From assembly GCA_015655015.1 (NCBI GenBank), contig JAATFV010000238.1:1-42316 (forward strand): a stretch of DNA of 42,316 nt, written 5' to 3'. Position 1 is the stretch's first letter, and every line of letters starts with the position of its first letter. The notes under the pieces were generated by a model. The model was given only the letters and a program-made list of their open reading frames with translations, had not been told where the DNA came from and made no database searches. This DNA comes from Chitinophagales bacterium (lineage in GTDB: Bacteria > Bacteroidota > Bacteroidia > Chitinophagales > Chitinophagaceae). The position numbers and the translations under genes were made by a program. Positions 1-7,851 of the stretch are shown here, in pieces.

Positions 1-123
1 TATGACTGGCTCCATGATGTATTGAAAAGACTCCCTAACTGCAAACAGAAAGATATCAAAGAACTTTTACCGCATCGCTGGAAACATGTGCAAGATAAGC
101 CCCTAATACCTTCTGATCTCTAA
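1..123 (+). CDS. IS66-family transposase, C-terminal end (partial)
   Basis: The first 40 codons are open from the window edge and end with TAA at 121-123. The peptide reads YDWLHDVLKRLPNC, then KELLPHRWK, which matches the conserved tail of IS66-family DDE transposases (a short domain after the catalytic core, usually Y-WL-DVL-R-P...LLPH-W). Only the tail is in view, so the catalytic residues cannot be checked. The stop lies 20 bases before the inferred end of the element. Family assignment is from recognised motif similarity. Confidence 0.8.
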   Translation, partial: YDWLHDVLKRLPNCKQKDIKELLPHRWKHVQDKPLIPSDL

Positions 124-143
124 GGGGTTCGCTGGACGTTTAC
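1..143 (+). mobile_element. Right end of an IS66-family insertion sequence
   Basis: The element is inferred to end at about 143 with ...CTGGACGTTTAC, whose reverse complement GTAAACGTCCAG resembles the GTAA-type terminal inverted repeats of IS66 elements. IS66 elements usually make 8-bp target duplications, which would make 144-151 (GATGATAT) the duplicated site. The left end lies outside the window, so neither the inverted repeat nor the duplication could be confirmed. An open frame starting exactly at this boundary supports insertion into a gene. Confidence 0.6.
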
Positions 144-401
144 GATGATATAATAGAATGGCTTTCGACGGCAAATGCAGAAAAAAATAATGGCTTTTAC
201 GTCGGTTTAGAAAATAACAAATGGCTATTACCTTCAGGTTTTGATGACCATAAATTTCAGATTGAAAATAAGTATGTAGAAACTATAATCGAATACGTGA
301 AACAGCTTAGGCCGCTCCTATTACTATATTTTATCGAATCACCAGGATTTAACCCGGAGGATAGGACTATTGACAAAACTTTCTCGTCTTTATTGATTTA
401 A
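144..401 (+). pseudogene. 3' fragment of an unknown gene interrupted by the IS66 element
   Basis: From the predicted IS end a frame runs DDIIEWLSTANAEKNNG to a TAA at 399-401, about 85 codons with normal-looking composition. It has no ATG, GTG or TTG near its 5' end, and the frame closes with a stop just inside the IS. The simplest reading is the C-terminal part of a gene whose 5' part lies on the other side of the insertion. I do not recognise the family. It may be untranslated. Confidence 0.5.
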
Positions 402-763
402 TAAATTACATAAAAGGCTAAAGGAGCGCTTGATCAGACATTGAGTATGCGGCTTCAACAAAACAGAGCAGGTTCCTATAAAATTCCGGCATATTCACTT
501 TGGCGACATTATCCATAAACGATCCCTCTTATGCAAATGCAGCTTTGAAGAATTCCTACAGCTTCCCCGAACAAAGTCGAGCGTAGAGGTTGAAAAACTT
601 TTCAATAGCGGCTGTAGGCCTCTTAAGTTGTGTGCTTCGCCGCGATCAGAGTGAGTCAAGCGACAGTTCGCAAACGATAGACGCCATCTGTGTCACAAAC
701 GAAAGCAATGCGGACGCTGGCTCCGGAGCAAGAAGGACAAGGAATTGGCATCTACGATAATAG
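402..763. other. Intergenic stretch without a recognisable gene
   Basis: About 360 bases between the interrupted gene and the convergent gene ending at 764. Only short frames with many stops are present in either direction. A short minus-strand frame around 640-720 has a Cys-x-x-Cys and some protein-like composition, but it is broken and matches nothing I know. No terminator or promoter stands out. Confidence 0.4.
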
Positions 764-1681
764 CTAAAGCTTTGGAGGTGACGAGTTCGTCCCCATTAGC
801 GCCCAATGGTTGACAAAAGATTCCCATTTGTTAGCTATATCTTCATCAGATTCGTCCTTAAGGGAATGAATATTTACCACGATTACCGTTGCTAATAGAA
901 TAATAGAAGGCCCCAATTCTCTTTGCTTGGCAGAGTCCGAGTTATCAAATATTTCTTCCAGATGGACACAGGCAACCGCCAGCATCGCCAATTTAAAGAG
1001 CCGTGATGTAAACTGGATTAGAAAATCAATTTCACGTCCAATATCCTCTTTTGACAGCACAATTTTCTTTGTTGTATCCATACCCTGGCAGCTTACTGGA
1101 GGGTTCTTCTTTCTCGGATAGCCATTGTAATGTTTTACACAATTGCATATCCAATTTATTCTTCTAACAGTCTCAGGATATTTATTCAGATCATCAACTT
1201 TGAATTTATGAACCCTCTTCAGATAATCAGCAATATCCACTTGTCTGCCATATAATTCTCGACCCCGCTCGTTGACAAGTCCAACCAGTTCGTCTCGGTA
1301 AGATTCGAGTTTATGAAAAGCGTTGACAAAACCAAGCCTAATTACTTCGTGTACGCCATCGTCGAAATTGACTTTTGACAAATGTTCGCGATATTTACTT
1401 CTTCCAGCCTGTTTTCTGAGCTTATCGGCAGATTTCTGAGCCTCTGGAACATACTTCTTAAGCAACATTGCCTTTAGAGAACTCAACTCAGCGATCGTCC
1501 GGATCTGGAAAGCAATCAGCCTACCTCTACCAAAATCAGATAACACCTCCTTCATCCCTTCAATTTCTAGCAACGACAGAACGAAATCTTCCAAGCGATT
1601 ATCGAAAGAAGAATTAAATAACCTTCTAAGCCACCGCTTAAATCCACCCTTATATTTTTTCTGGTCAGCCATATTTATCAT
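764..1681 (-). CDS. Unknown protein, possibly HEPN-like
   Basis: This is a 305-residue cytosolic protein without signal peptide. I chose the ATG at 1681: AAGGAG lies about 10 bases upstream. A TTG three codons earlier is the alternative, and another ATG lies three codons later. The N-terminal third is basic and helical. Near residue 180 there is a segment RRINWICNCVKHYNGYP; an Arg followed by a Lys-His in a helix recalls the R-x4-6-H motif of HEPN domains, but the fit is loose. The C-terminal part is hydrophobic and helical (IILLATVIVV). It sits alone between an IS insertion and a membrane gene pair, with start-to-stop spacing suggesting its own promoter. I do not recognise a named family. 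Confidence 0.7.
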   Translation of the reverse strand: MINMADQKKYKGGFKRWLRRLFNSSFDNRLEDFVLSLLEIEGMKEVLSDFGRGRLIAFQIRTIAELSSLKAMLLKKYVPEAQKSADKLRKQAGRSKYREHLSKVNFDDGVHEVIRLGFVNAFHKLESYRDELVGLVNERGRELYGRQVDIADYLKRVHKFKVDDLNKYPETVRRINWICNCVKHYNGYPRKKNPPVSCQGMDTTKKIVLSKEDIGREIDFLIQFTSRLFKLAMLAVACVHLEEIFDNSDSAKQRELGPSIILLATVIVVNIHSLKDESDEDIANKWESFVNHWALMGTNSSPPKL

Positions 1682-1818
1682 GTAGGACAAACTCCTTCTA
1701 TTTGCAGATCATTACGCAAGTTGGTATTTTTCTACATTTAAACAAAATGCCAGACAAGGCCCCAAAATTAGCCAGCACCAACTTATTCGCCGGCTGCCGA
1801 AAGCGTGCTATCAGTTTC

Positions 1819-3192
1819 TTATCTTCCAAGGCCAAGCGAATTTCTCATTCCGATCGCGCCGATCTCTTGAGTGTCATAGAAGGGACCACTGAAAATCGGA
1901 TATTTAGCGTAGCCATACCAGAAGTCAACATGCATCAACGACTTAACACTGTCAAATTGGATGGGCCGAATCATCTGAATTCGCCGATCAATAAGCGGCC
2001 CAACCTCGGTCAAAACCCACCAATTTAGCACTGCAGGAGTAATCAGCCTAGCAAGCTGCAGAGTATCTTGATGTTCAAGATAAAACGCAGCGGAGTCCTT
2101 AGAAATGGACGTCGCTACTGAAATGATCCCAGCAAGTGAGTCATTGAGCCCCCTTTTTGTATGAATATAATACTGATTAAGGGTATCCCAGTTAAAGCCC
2201 CCATACAGCCCATACCTACTCGCAGTATCATCGAAATAGTAAATAAAATACTGCGAGACGCCAATGAATGGACTGATGTAATGCATATGAACAAGCTCGA
2301 TCTTAGTCTGTGTTATCAACCTGTTTGTATCCGCTAAACCCACAAGCCCGTAACAATAATTGAGCATCTTTTCACAAAGCTTATGTCGCATATCAGCGTT
2401 AGTCATGAGACTATCGTTGATCTCCGCTTCAATCTGGCGCTGATACAGAAATTTATCTTGGACAAAGGAAGTCCAATCGGAGGTCGTTACGAGAAAGTCA
2501 GTAGAAACTACACGGCAATAAATTCGCCCATTGACCGTGTATCTATCAAAGTCTTCTGGTGGTAATCTAATCTGTGTCGCAGAGTTGCCATACGCTATAA
2601 TCTTTTTAGTAGGAAGCAAATTGTGAATTTTCCAATCGATTATCATACCCTGAACCATCAATAGAACAAAAAGACCTGCTGCGAATGCAGCCGACAGATA
2701 CCACTTCCCGGATCGAATAACACCATATCTAATCCCCAAGACCTTGTCAAATAGCGAGCATCGACCAAGGCTCAATAAGAAAAAAATGGCATTTGTTATC
2801 AATACCGCCGAAAGCACTCGAATGATAAAAAATTCCGAAATTGGAAAAATAGTGTAAGTCGCCAAAATGTCTCTAAAAAAATTACATACATTTAAAGCGG
2901 TCAAGCTGACGAAGCAATAGATTACGATATACTTCAATAACAGACCAATCTTTAGCGACCGATCACTAAGCGAGACTGCATGCAATCTGAAAACTTTTTC
3001 CCCAATCGTTGATGAAAACACCAGTACAGGCAGCACTATCGCTGCTAAGAGCCCCGAAAAGATCGAAAAATCAACTTCGAACTCCCCATCGATCACGTCG
3101 AGCCAGGTACACAATAGTCCTGTGAGGACCATTGTCAAAACAAACAACAGCCCATCAATCAAATTCGCACCGAGTCGTCTAAGGAGATACAT
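1819..3192 (-). CDS. RDD-family membrane protein with large C-terminal domain
   Basis: A 457-residue protein is predicted from ATG 3192, which overlaps the end of the upstream gene by 14 bases; a longer frame extends upstream, but only as antisense-quality sequence inside that gene. The RDD domain covers about residues 1-160: MYLLRRLGANLIDG supplies the Arg and the first Asp, and SLFDKVLGIR near residue 149 supplies the last Asp. About five membrane segments follow each other to about residue 183. The remaining 270 residues are soluble, without a family I recognise. RDD proteins are linked to ion transport and membrane stress, but this architecture is unassigned. The overlap suggests translational coupling with the preceding gene. 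Confidence 0.75.
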   Translation of the reverse strand: MYLLRRLGANLIDGLLFVLTMVLTGLLCTWLDVIDGEFEVDFSIFSGLLAAIVLPVLVFSSTIGEKVFRLHAVSLSDRSLKIGLLLKYIVIYCFVSLTALNVCNFFRDILATYTIFPISEFFIIRVLSAVLITNAIFFLLSLGRCSLFDKVLGIRYGVIRSGKWYLSAAFAAGLFVLLMVQGMIIDWKIHNLLPTKKIIAYGNSATQIRLPPEDFDRYTVNGRIYCRVVSTDFLVTTSDWTSFVQDKFLYQRQIEAEINDSLMTNADMRHKLCEKMLNYCYGLVGLADTNRLITQTKIELVHMHYISPFIGVSQYFIYYFDDTASRYGLYGGFNWDTLNQYYIHTKRGLNDSLAGIISVATSISKDSAAFYLEHQDTLQLARLITPAVLNWWVLTEVGPLIDRRIQMIRPIQFDSVKSLMHVDFWYGYAKYPIFSGPFYDTQEIGAIGMRNSLGLGR

Positions 3193-3928
3193 TTGTTGAA
3201 TTGGTTGGAATGGCAGAATCGCTGGTGCGCTTTGTAGCTCGCCAATAGAAAAACGCGAACACTGCAGCAAGAAGTCCCAGAATTTCGTACAAATACTCGC
3301 ACAAAAAAGCTTTAAACCCTGTGGTGGTATATTCTTCGCCGGCGCGGGCGTCGCCGCCCTCATACGTAACCGACACGTTGCTCCAGAGAGCAAGATCTTC
3401 CATTTTTCCCCACAGGTAAAACTTCAAATTAGCTCTTGGATGCAGAGCTTCGATCTTAGTAAGATAAACGATTTTGCTTGCGCTATCAAAATGAACTTCA
3501 CGAGTAAAAGCGGTAGTTTCTGAGTCATTTAAATAGTCACCTGTTACTGCCGCAGAGCCCAATGCGGTTACACCGGAGACCTTTATGGCAATGTCTTTAA
3601 CGGAATTATCTGTCTGGTTGTGCAGGGTTATGACCCAAAAGTTATTGGTGTTCTGTAAATAGACAAAAGTGGCATGGGCATCCGAGTCCAACGAAAGGTT
3701 TCGACATGAATCGAGCATGTAGTTGTAGACCCGGCCAAACCGATCATTTATGGCACCAGGAAAATTCACGTCCTGCTTGCGGATGTATACCGCCAAATCT
3801 CTAGGCCTGACGACCACATGCCACGTGCCTAATGCGGCTGTAATAATAACTCCGAAGGAGGTTAAGAATCCCGCCCAAGTCGTGATGAAGGCTCCTAGTT
3901 TATTGTACCAATTCTGTTGAGATGGCAT
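3179..3928 (-). CDS. Unknown bitopic/two-helix membrane protein, partner of the RDD protein
   Basis: The 249-residue product has a hydrophobic N-terminal helix (about residues 13-40, AFITTWAGFLTSFGVI), a polar central domain of about 170 residues and a second helix near residues 214-233 (LYEILGLLAAVFAFFYW), followed by a Thr/Ser-rich tail. The topology suggests a central domain held outside the cytoplasm. The TAG stop at 3179-3181 lies inside the first codons of the RDD gene, so the two are almost certainly one operon. No family is recognised. A shared membrane function is inference from overlap only. Confidence 0.7.
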   Translation of the reverse strand: MPSQQNWYNKLGAFITTWAGFLTSFGVIITAALGTWHVVVRPRDLAVYIRKQDVNFPGAINDRFGRVYNYMLDSCRNLSLDSDAHATFVYLQNTNNFWVITLHNQTDNSVKDIAIKVSGVTALGSAAVTGDYLNDSETTAFTREVHFDSASKIVYLTKIEALHPRANLKFYLWGKMEDLALWSNVSVTYEGGDARAGEEYTTTGFKAFLCEYLYEILGLLAAVFAFFYWRATKRTSDSAIPTNSTNVSP

Positions 3929-4059
3929 TTGTTGATGTGTGAGCGGAAATATACAGCAATAATCACCATTCCGGCACGGTATTTTAACCCAATTTAAAAC
4001 ATAGTAGCCCTTTTGTCACCGCTACCGACATGAGGTTATTGTTTTATCGAGGACAAAAA

Positions 4060-4800
4060 TCTATTTTTATCACAAATCTCCCTCCACCCCTTAGCAGGAA
4101 AAAAGGTCTCCCTCCGTCCCCCGTCGGCAACAACTACGCCAGCCCGGTACAGAACTTGCAAGTTGTCTATTCGTTAATTTTGGCCATGCAAGATCTGCAC
4201 CGCCTAAAGGCTGCTATCGCAGGCCTGTCATAGTTCTTGCGCTCCGGGTGCCTCCGGTCGTGCAGCTCCTGTGTCCTGAACGATAGTGCGCTCTCACACA
4301 AACCCTCCGCACGGGCACCATTTTCAGTCCACCCGCTGCTCATTTCGTCCGCCACCTGCCGGTGTCGGGCCGCTTATCTAATGATTTGGCCTCCGCTCCG
4401 CTCTGGCCCTACAACCAAGGTCGACCGCGGGTAGCTACCCGCAGGCCTCCTCGGTACACCCCGTCCCTACCCCGCTTCAAGGGCAGGCTGCCTACCCACT
4501 CTGCCAGGCGCAAGCCGCCCTTAAAAGCCCCCTCAAACAGGGTGTACCTTCGTCCGGCCTTCCCGCGTGCAGCACGGCCCGACACATGGCGGTGGTGGCG
4601 GTTGCCCCGGATCCGTCCAGTCGTTCCTCCCTCCCGGGCCGGGAGCCGCCACAAAAGCAAACCACTTTTATTTTAATAGCTTTCCATAGCTTAGGCACAA
4701 CCTGCCGCCGGCGGCCGCCACCAGTACATACCCCAGCTACTTCCCGCCGTTGCCAACCGGCCAAAGAGGGATGCTAAAGCATTCCTCTTTGGCCGGTGAT
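4060..4800. other. G+C-rich, palindrome-rich region with no convincing gene
   Basis: About 740 bases are clearly richer in G+C than the flanks and carry only overlapping Arg/Pro-rich short frames in both directions, the pattern expected of noncoding G+C-rich DNA. Perfect or near-perfect palindromes are visible: GCGGGTAGCTACCCGC at 4427-4442, GGCAGGCTGCC at 4482-4492, CTCCCGGGCCGGGAG at 4631-4645, GCCGCCGGCGGC at 4704-4715, and a long hairpin at 4757-4796. It might be a structured RNA, a transfer origin or maintenance locus of a mobile element, or a dispersed repeat. I cannot distinguish these from one copy. Confidence 0.45.
4757..4796. repeat. 18-bp inverted repeat with 4-base loop
   Basis: The left arm CCGGCCAAAGAGGGATGC (4757-4774) pairs with 4779-4796 around a TAAA loop, with a single G-T wobble. 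This is the strongest hairpin in the window. On the plus strand it is followed by a modest T tract only at 4815-4820, so a plain terminator is possible but not obvious. It sits at the edge of the palindrome-rich region and may mark its boundary. Confidence 0.7.
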
Positions 4801-4818
4801 AATCATGTCCCAGTCTTT

Positions 4819-5067
4819 TTAAATCAAAAACATAACCTTGCTTTTCACGATCGGACTGAAAAAAGGTTCATATATACCCATACTTATGAAGCTACCTATA
4901 GCCAAAGGCATTAGTTCTTTCTCCGTAAACAGCACGGGACCATTGCCACCCTGGTGCGTCCAGCAATAATCTGCGCCATATATAGCTGATATGCAGTCTT
5001 TGCTAAAGTGTCTTTCAGATTCCCCCCCTTCCGTCCCCCCAGGGGGAGACGGTTATTCAAGGATATT
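4819..5067 (-). pseudogene. Possible C-terminal coding remnant
   Basis: On the minus strand a frame with protein-like composition runs from about 5067 to a TAA at 4819-4821. It contains ISAIYGADYCWTHQGGNG and later LMPLAIGSFISMGIYEP. It has no start codon, and its upstream part is the polypurine/polypyrimidine stretch at 5027-5050. It could be the tail of a degraded gene or chance. I see no family match. The rest of 4800-5472 holds a small hairpin at 5420-5441 and nothing else I can name. Confidence 0.2.
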
Positions 5068-5472
5068 GTGGTCTGCTTTTGAGATTCTATCAATGCGCTG
5101 TCAAATATGCGGTATTTCTCCGCTATGGCCAGACCTCAACTTCTTTTACAACGGTCATACGTAATCATCTCCTATTGGCATTACGGTAGTCATCACACAT
5201 TTTTTTGAAAAATCGGTCCTCCCGGTCCTGGTAACAACCGGCCGGGTAACGATTAACAATCAGAGATCGGACAAAACGGGCTAAGTATTGGCAGGCCCTT
5301 TAGCGGAAGACCCGGGCGCCATTTTTTTGGGCAGCCTCCGAAGACCAGGCAGCCCCATCCGGAAAATGGCTCCATTTCATAAGGACGGAAGATAGCTCTC
5401 CGCGTCCTTAAAAATGAAAAACTGTCCTCTGTGGGACAGTTCGGGTAATAAAAAATAGATCGTTTAACCGAC

Positions 5473-5500
5473 AAAAAAAGCCGCCAGGATAACCGGCAGC
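5473..5500 (-). terminator. Rho-independent terminator of the Rpn gene
   Basis: Read on the minus strand, GCTGCCGG, a short loop and CCTGGCGGC form an eight-pair stem with two G-T pairs, followed directly by seven T residues. It lies 35 bases after the stop of the Rpn-type gene and in the right orientation. Confidence 0.7.
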
Positions 5501-5534
5501 TTATATGACTTTACAGCAAGGTGATTAAGGTGAT

Positions 5535-6497
5535 TTATTTAATCTTTAATCCGTTCTTGACCTTGTTCACGAACTCAACAGTGACGTTCGCCAGAGAGGC
5601 AATTTTGGCAACGGAAAAGTTGCTATTCTTCAATAAATTCTCCACAAAAAGACGCCTGCTATTCTCCTGTCCTTTCTCTATTCCTTTTTCCATTCCCTCT
5701 TTCATCCCTTTTTTTATTCCTTCAGCCAGACCTTCTTTTTTTCCCTCCTGTTTCAGATATTCATCAATACCCATAATATCATTTTTATCTTGTGACTTAA
5801 TTTCTTTTCTAAAGTTACGATTCATTTTTGGATCCTTAAAGAGGACGTAACTTTCCAAAAATACAAAAATAGCCCTTATTTTTCTTGTGGAGTAGCCTTT
5901 TGCCAATAACATTTTGGCAATCAGCACCTTGCGTTCAAACAATGCCTTTTCTGGTATCTTTCCTTCCAATAGCGAAGCCTTCGCCGCCAGTACTACCAGC
6001 GCGAAAGGATTATCGCTTTCCGTCAGTTCCTTGTCCGGAAAATCCAGAATCGAAATGGTCGGGTATTCATACGTCAACCGCGTCCTTCGACATTCATAGG
6101 TATACCGATCTGGCATATTCTTTCCATACTGGCCCGTAAAAATAGCCACCGCCGAAACCGGTTTCTTCGGGTGCCGGGCCCGAATCCTGGCAAAGTACTC
6201 ATACATCCGCTCCGAAAACTGCAGGCGTTTGGACGTGTCCCCCTGTATTTCAATATGCAGGAGCACGCATTCCTCTATTCCCTTCCGGTTGAATACCTTT
6301 ACCAGCTTGTCGGCATACCGGGTAGCCGTCACTTTCTCCGGCTCCGGATACATCTCCGCAAGTTCCTTGTCAAGGAACTCGAATCCCCGTTTCATATCAT
6401 ATATCTTGTCGGCGTCAGGAAAAATGAAGCGCAGCAGATCATCAAATACTTCTTCCATGACCACCTTCCATAAAATATCGCTCTTTCGATGCTTCAT
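5535..6497 (-). CDS. Rpn family recombination-promoting nuclease / putative transposase (PD-(D/E)XK)
   Basis: A 320-residue protein from ATG 6497, near the usual family length. The PD-(D/E)XK core is seen as YADKLVKV (Asp63) followed by LLHIEIQGD (Glu83-x-Gln85), the D...ExQ signature of the Rpn/YhgA-like group. A downstream TISILDFPDKEL segment also fits the family. The C-terminal region near residues 250-277 is a Lys/Glu/Gly-rich run (EGIKKGMKEGMEKG) typical of these proteins, then a small helical domain. E. coli Rpn proteins are DNA endonucleases that promote RecA-independent recombination; that role is carried over by family only. It is a single-gene unit with its own terminator. Confidence 0.9.
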   Translation of the reverse strand: MKHRKSDILWKVVMEEVFDDLLRFIFPDADKIYDMKRGFEFLDKELAEMYPEPEKVTATRYADKLVKVFNRKGIEECVLLHIEIQGDTSKRLQFSERMYEYFARIRARHPKKPVSAVAIFTGQYGKNMPDRYTYECRRTRLTYEYPTISILDFPDKELTESDNPFALVVLAAKASLLEGKIPEKALFERKVLIAKMLLAKGYSTRKIRAIFVFLESYVLFKDPKMNRNFRKEIKSQDKNDIMGIDEYLKQEGKKEGLAEGIKKGMKEGMEKGIEKGQENSRRLFVENLLKNSNFSVAKIASLANVTVEFVNKVKNGLKIK

Positions 6498-6707
6498 AGG
6501 GAAAATTTAAAATATTCTTAAATGGCATTTACAATGCGCTCAACCAAACAAAGGAAAAATACGCTGAAACGCTTGTCCAGCCTAGTTATTTGAATAGTGT
6601 AAAGGAGTGAGTAAAGGTACAAAATATCCATCACCAAATAAAATATTTTGGCAACTACAATTATTACCCACCGTTAGGTAAAGACTTGAATCAATTAAAA
6701 GTAGAGG

Positions 6708-6941
6708 CTATCTTTTCTGAGTAGGGGAAGCAGACAGTTTATTTGGTACAAGCAGGTGCCTAACATCAATGTTCAAATATCCGGCTATCCGATACAAGGT
6801 CTCCAAAGAAGGTTGCTTATCATTGGTACACCACGTCGACACAGTAGAAGGTGTCACACCTAATGCCTCAGCCAATTCCTTATTGGTGACACCCTGGTCA
6901 CCTAAGGCCCCTTTGATTCTATTGAACTGTTCCTTTTTCAT
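6708..6941 (-). CDS. XRE-family helix-turn-helix regulator
   Basis: A 77-residue DNA-binding protein made almost wholly of one Cro/C1-type HTH domain: VTNKELAEALGVTPSTVSTW holds helices 2 and 3, followed by QPSLETLYRIAGYLNI. Its start faces the gene at 7080 across a 138-base divergent spacer that contains a direct repeat and a promoter, so it probably regulates that spacer and possibly itself. Such small XRE proteins commonly control mobile-element or toxin modules; which module it controls here is inference. Confidence 0.88.
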   Translation of the reverse strand: MKKEQFNRIKGALGDQGVTNKELAEALGVTPSTVSTWCTNDKQPSLETLYRIAGYLNIDVRHLLVPNKLSASPTQKR

Positions 6942-6973
6942 TTCAGCAAATATAGAAATCCATAAATTAACAA

Positions 6974-7030
6974 TTAGCGCACTTAAATCCCCTTAAATCA
7001 TAATTATATTAGCTTTTAGAACACTTAAAT
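6974..7030. repeat. Direct repeats, candidate operators
   Basis: TTAGCGCACTTAAAT (6974-6988) and TTAGAACACTTAAAT (7016-7030) match at 13 of 15 positions and are 42 bases apart, four helical turns, so they face the same side of the DNA. They lie between the divergent XRE gene and the gene at 7080. The second copy touches the -33 element of the plus-strand promoter, a good position for repression. Confidence 0.55.
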
Positions 7031-7061
7031 TTGCTTTTAGCGAATCTTTTCCGTATCTTCG
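7030..7061 (+). promoter_or_regulatory. Bacteroidota-type promoter
   Basis: TTTG at 7030-7033, a 20-base spacer and TATCTTCG at 7054-7061 match the -33/-7 arrangement TTTG-N20-TAnnTTTG with one mismatch. The predicted start of transcription lies roughly ten bases before the ATG at 7080. Confidence 0.6.
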
Positions 7062-7079
7062 TTTAGTTTTTAAAACATC

Positions 7080-7376
7080 ATGCTTATGTCACTGTTAGTC
7101 CATATGACACCGGACCGCATACCCATCCGACTATCTAAAAAAGAACAAGAAGCTCCTAATGAAGTATTAGCTGAACTGTTTGAAGAATATACCATCGGGG
7201 CGATCCGCGCAAAACTAACGGAACTGGTTCACACAGCACTTGCGGAAGACGACAGATATAACAATCCAAAGAATAGAAGCGACTTATTGGCATTTTACAT
7301 CAAACTGGAAAGGGCTCTGGAAGCCGCCTACATATTAAACTATCTAAAAACAAAAGGATCTATGAGTGATGCTTGA
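7080..7376 (+). CDS. Conserved small protein of unknown function
   Basis: Ninety-eight residues, acidic and helical. The pattern LSKKEQEAPNEVLAELFEEY followed later by LLAFYIKLERALEAAYIL resembles a family of about 100-residue Bacteroidota proteins often found near integrases and mobile regions; I know it only as a recurring unnamed family. The start may be ATG 7080 or ATG 7086. It is the first gene after the promoter at 7030-7061 and is followed 66 bases later by the SymE-like gene. Confidence 0.65.
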   Translation: MLMSLLVHMTPDRIPIRLSKKEQEAPNEVLAELFEEYTIGAIRAKLTELVHTALAEDDRYNNPKNRSDLLAFYIKLERALEAAYILNYLKTKGSMSDA

Positions 7377-7442
7377 TCCTTTTCCAGCCCTAAAACCCTA
7401 CCCCATTATTCAAACTTTTGAAACTGAAAAATACCCATAGCA

Positions 7443-7751
7443 ATGGCAGCCGCAAAAAAAAATCAAATCCAACAGCCAGGAGAGAGACGCCTGAAGATCA
7501 AATCCAAATGGACCCCGCGCGCATTTAACAATAACGTTAAGCTACCCGAAATTAGCCTTACCGGGGTCTGGCTGAAATCGGCCGGCTTTGAAATTGGTAA
7601 AAAAGTTATTGTCAGGCAGGAACCCAACCAGCTCGTCATCACCCTGGCCGAGCCTGAACCCGAAACATCGGAGCAACAAGCCGAAAGAATAAAAACAGAA
7701 AAACGGATCAACCGTAAGGCGAGGCTGATGCGTCAAGGATGTGATATATAG
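7443..7751 (+). CDS. SymE-like protein (type I toxin family)
   Basis: A 102-residue protein. Residues about 35-66 carry the SymE pattern PEISLTGVWLKSAGFEIG then KVIVRQEPNQLVIT, the AbrB-like swapped-hairpin fold of the SymE toxin. E. coli SymE is an SOS-induced protein controlled by the antisense RNA SymR and proposed to act on RNA or the nucleoid. The basic N-terminus (RRLKIKSKWTPRA) fits nucleic-acid binding. I found no clear antisense promoter over its 5' end, so whether it is a type I module here is open. It sits between the small unknown gene and a membrane gene. Confidence 0.85.
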   Translation: MAAAKKNQIQQPGERRLKIKSKWTPRAFNNNVKLPEISLTGVWLKSAGFEIGKKVIVRQEPNQLVITLAEPEPETSEQQAERIKTEKRINRKARLMRQGCDI

Positions 7752-7821
7752 GCAGTACCTTCTACATAACATATTATATTTTTAAATAGTATGTTAGCTG
7801 CCAAAAAAAATTTCCCACTTA

Positions 7822-7829
7822 TACTTTTG
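7822..7829 (+). promoter_or_regulatory. -7 promoter element (TACTTTTG)
   Basis: TACTTTTG is an exact match to TAnnTTTG, 22 bases before the ATG at 7852. A matching -33 TTG is not clear, so the call rests on one element. Confidence 0.4.
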
Positions 7830-7851
7830 GACCTGAGAAAAATGATCCGTT

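Noticed and set aside
3193..3393. A longer RDD protein starting at 3393
   Set aside because: The extra 67 codons lie out of frame inside the upstream membrane-protein gene, and the RDD domain begins right at ATG 3192.
4030..4777. Several short frames on both strands (60-104 codons)
   Set aside because: They overlap each other in G+C-rich DNA, are Arg/Pro-rich, lack domains and have no promoters or ribosome sites.
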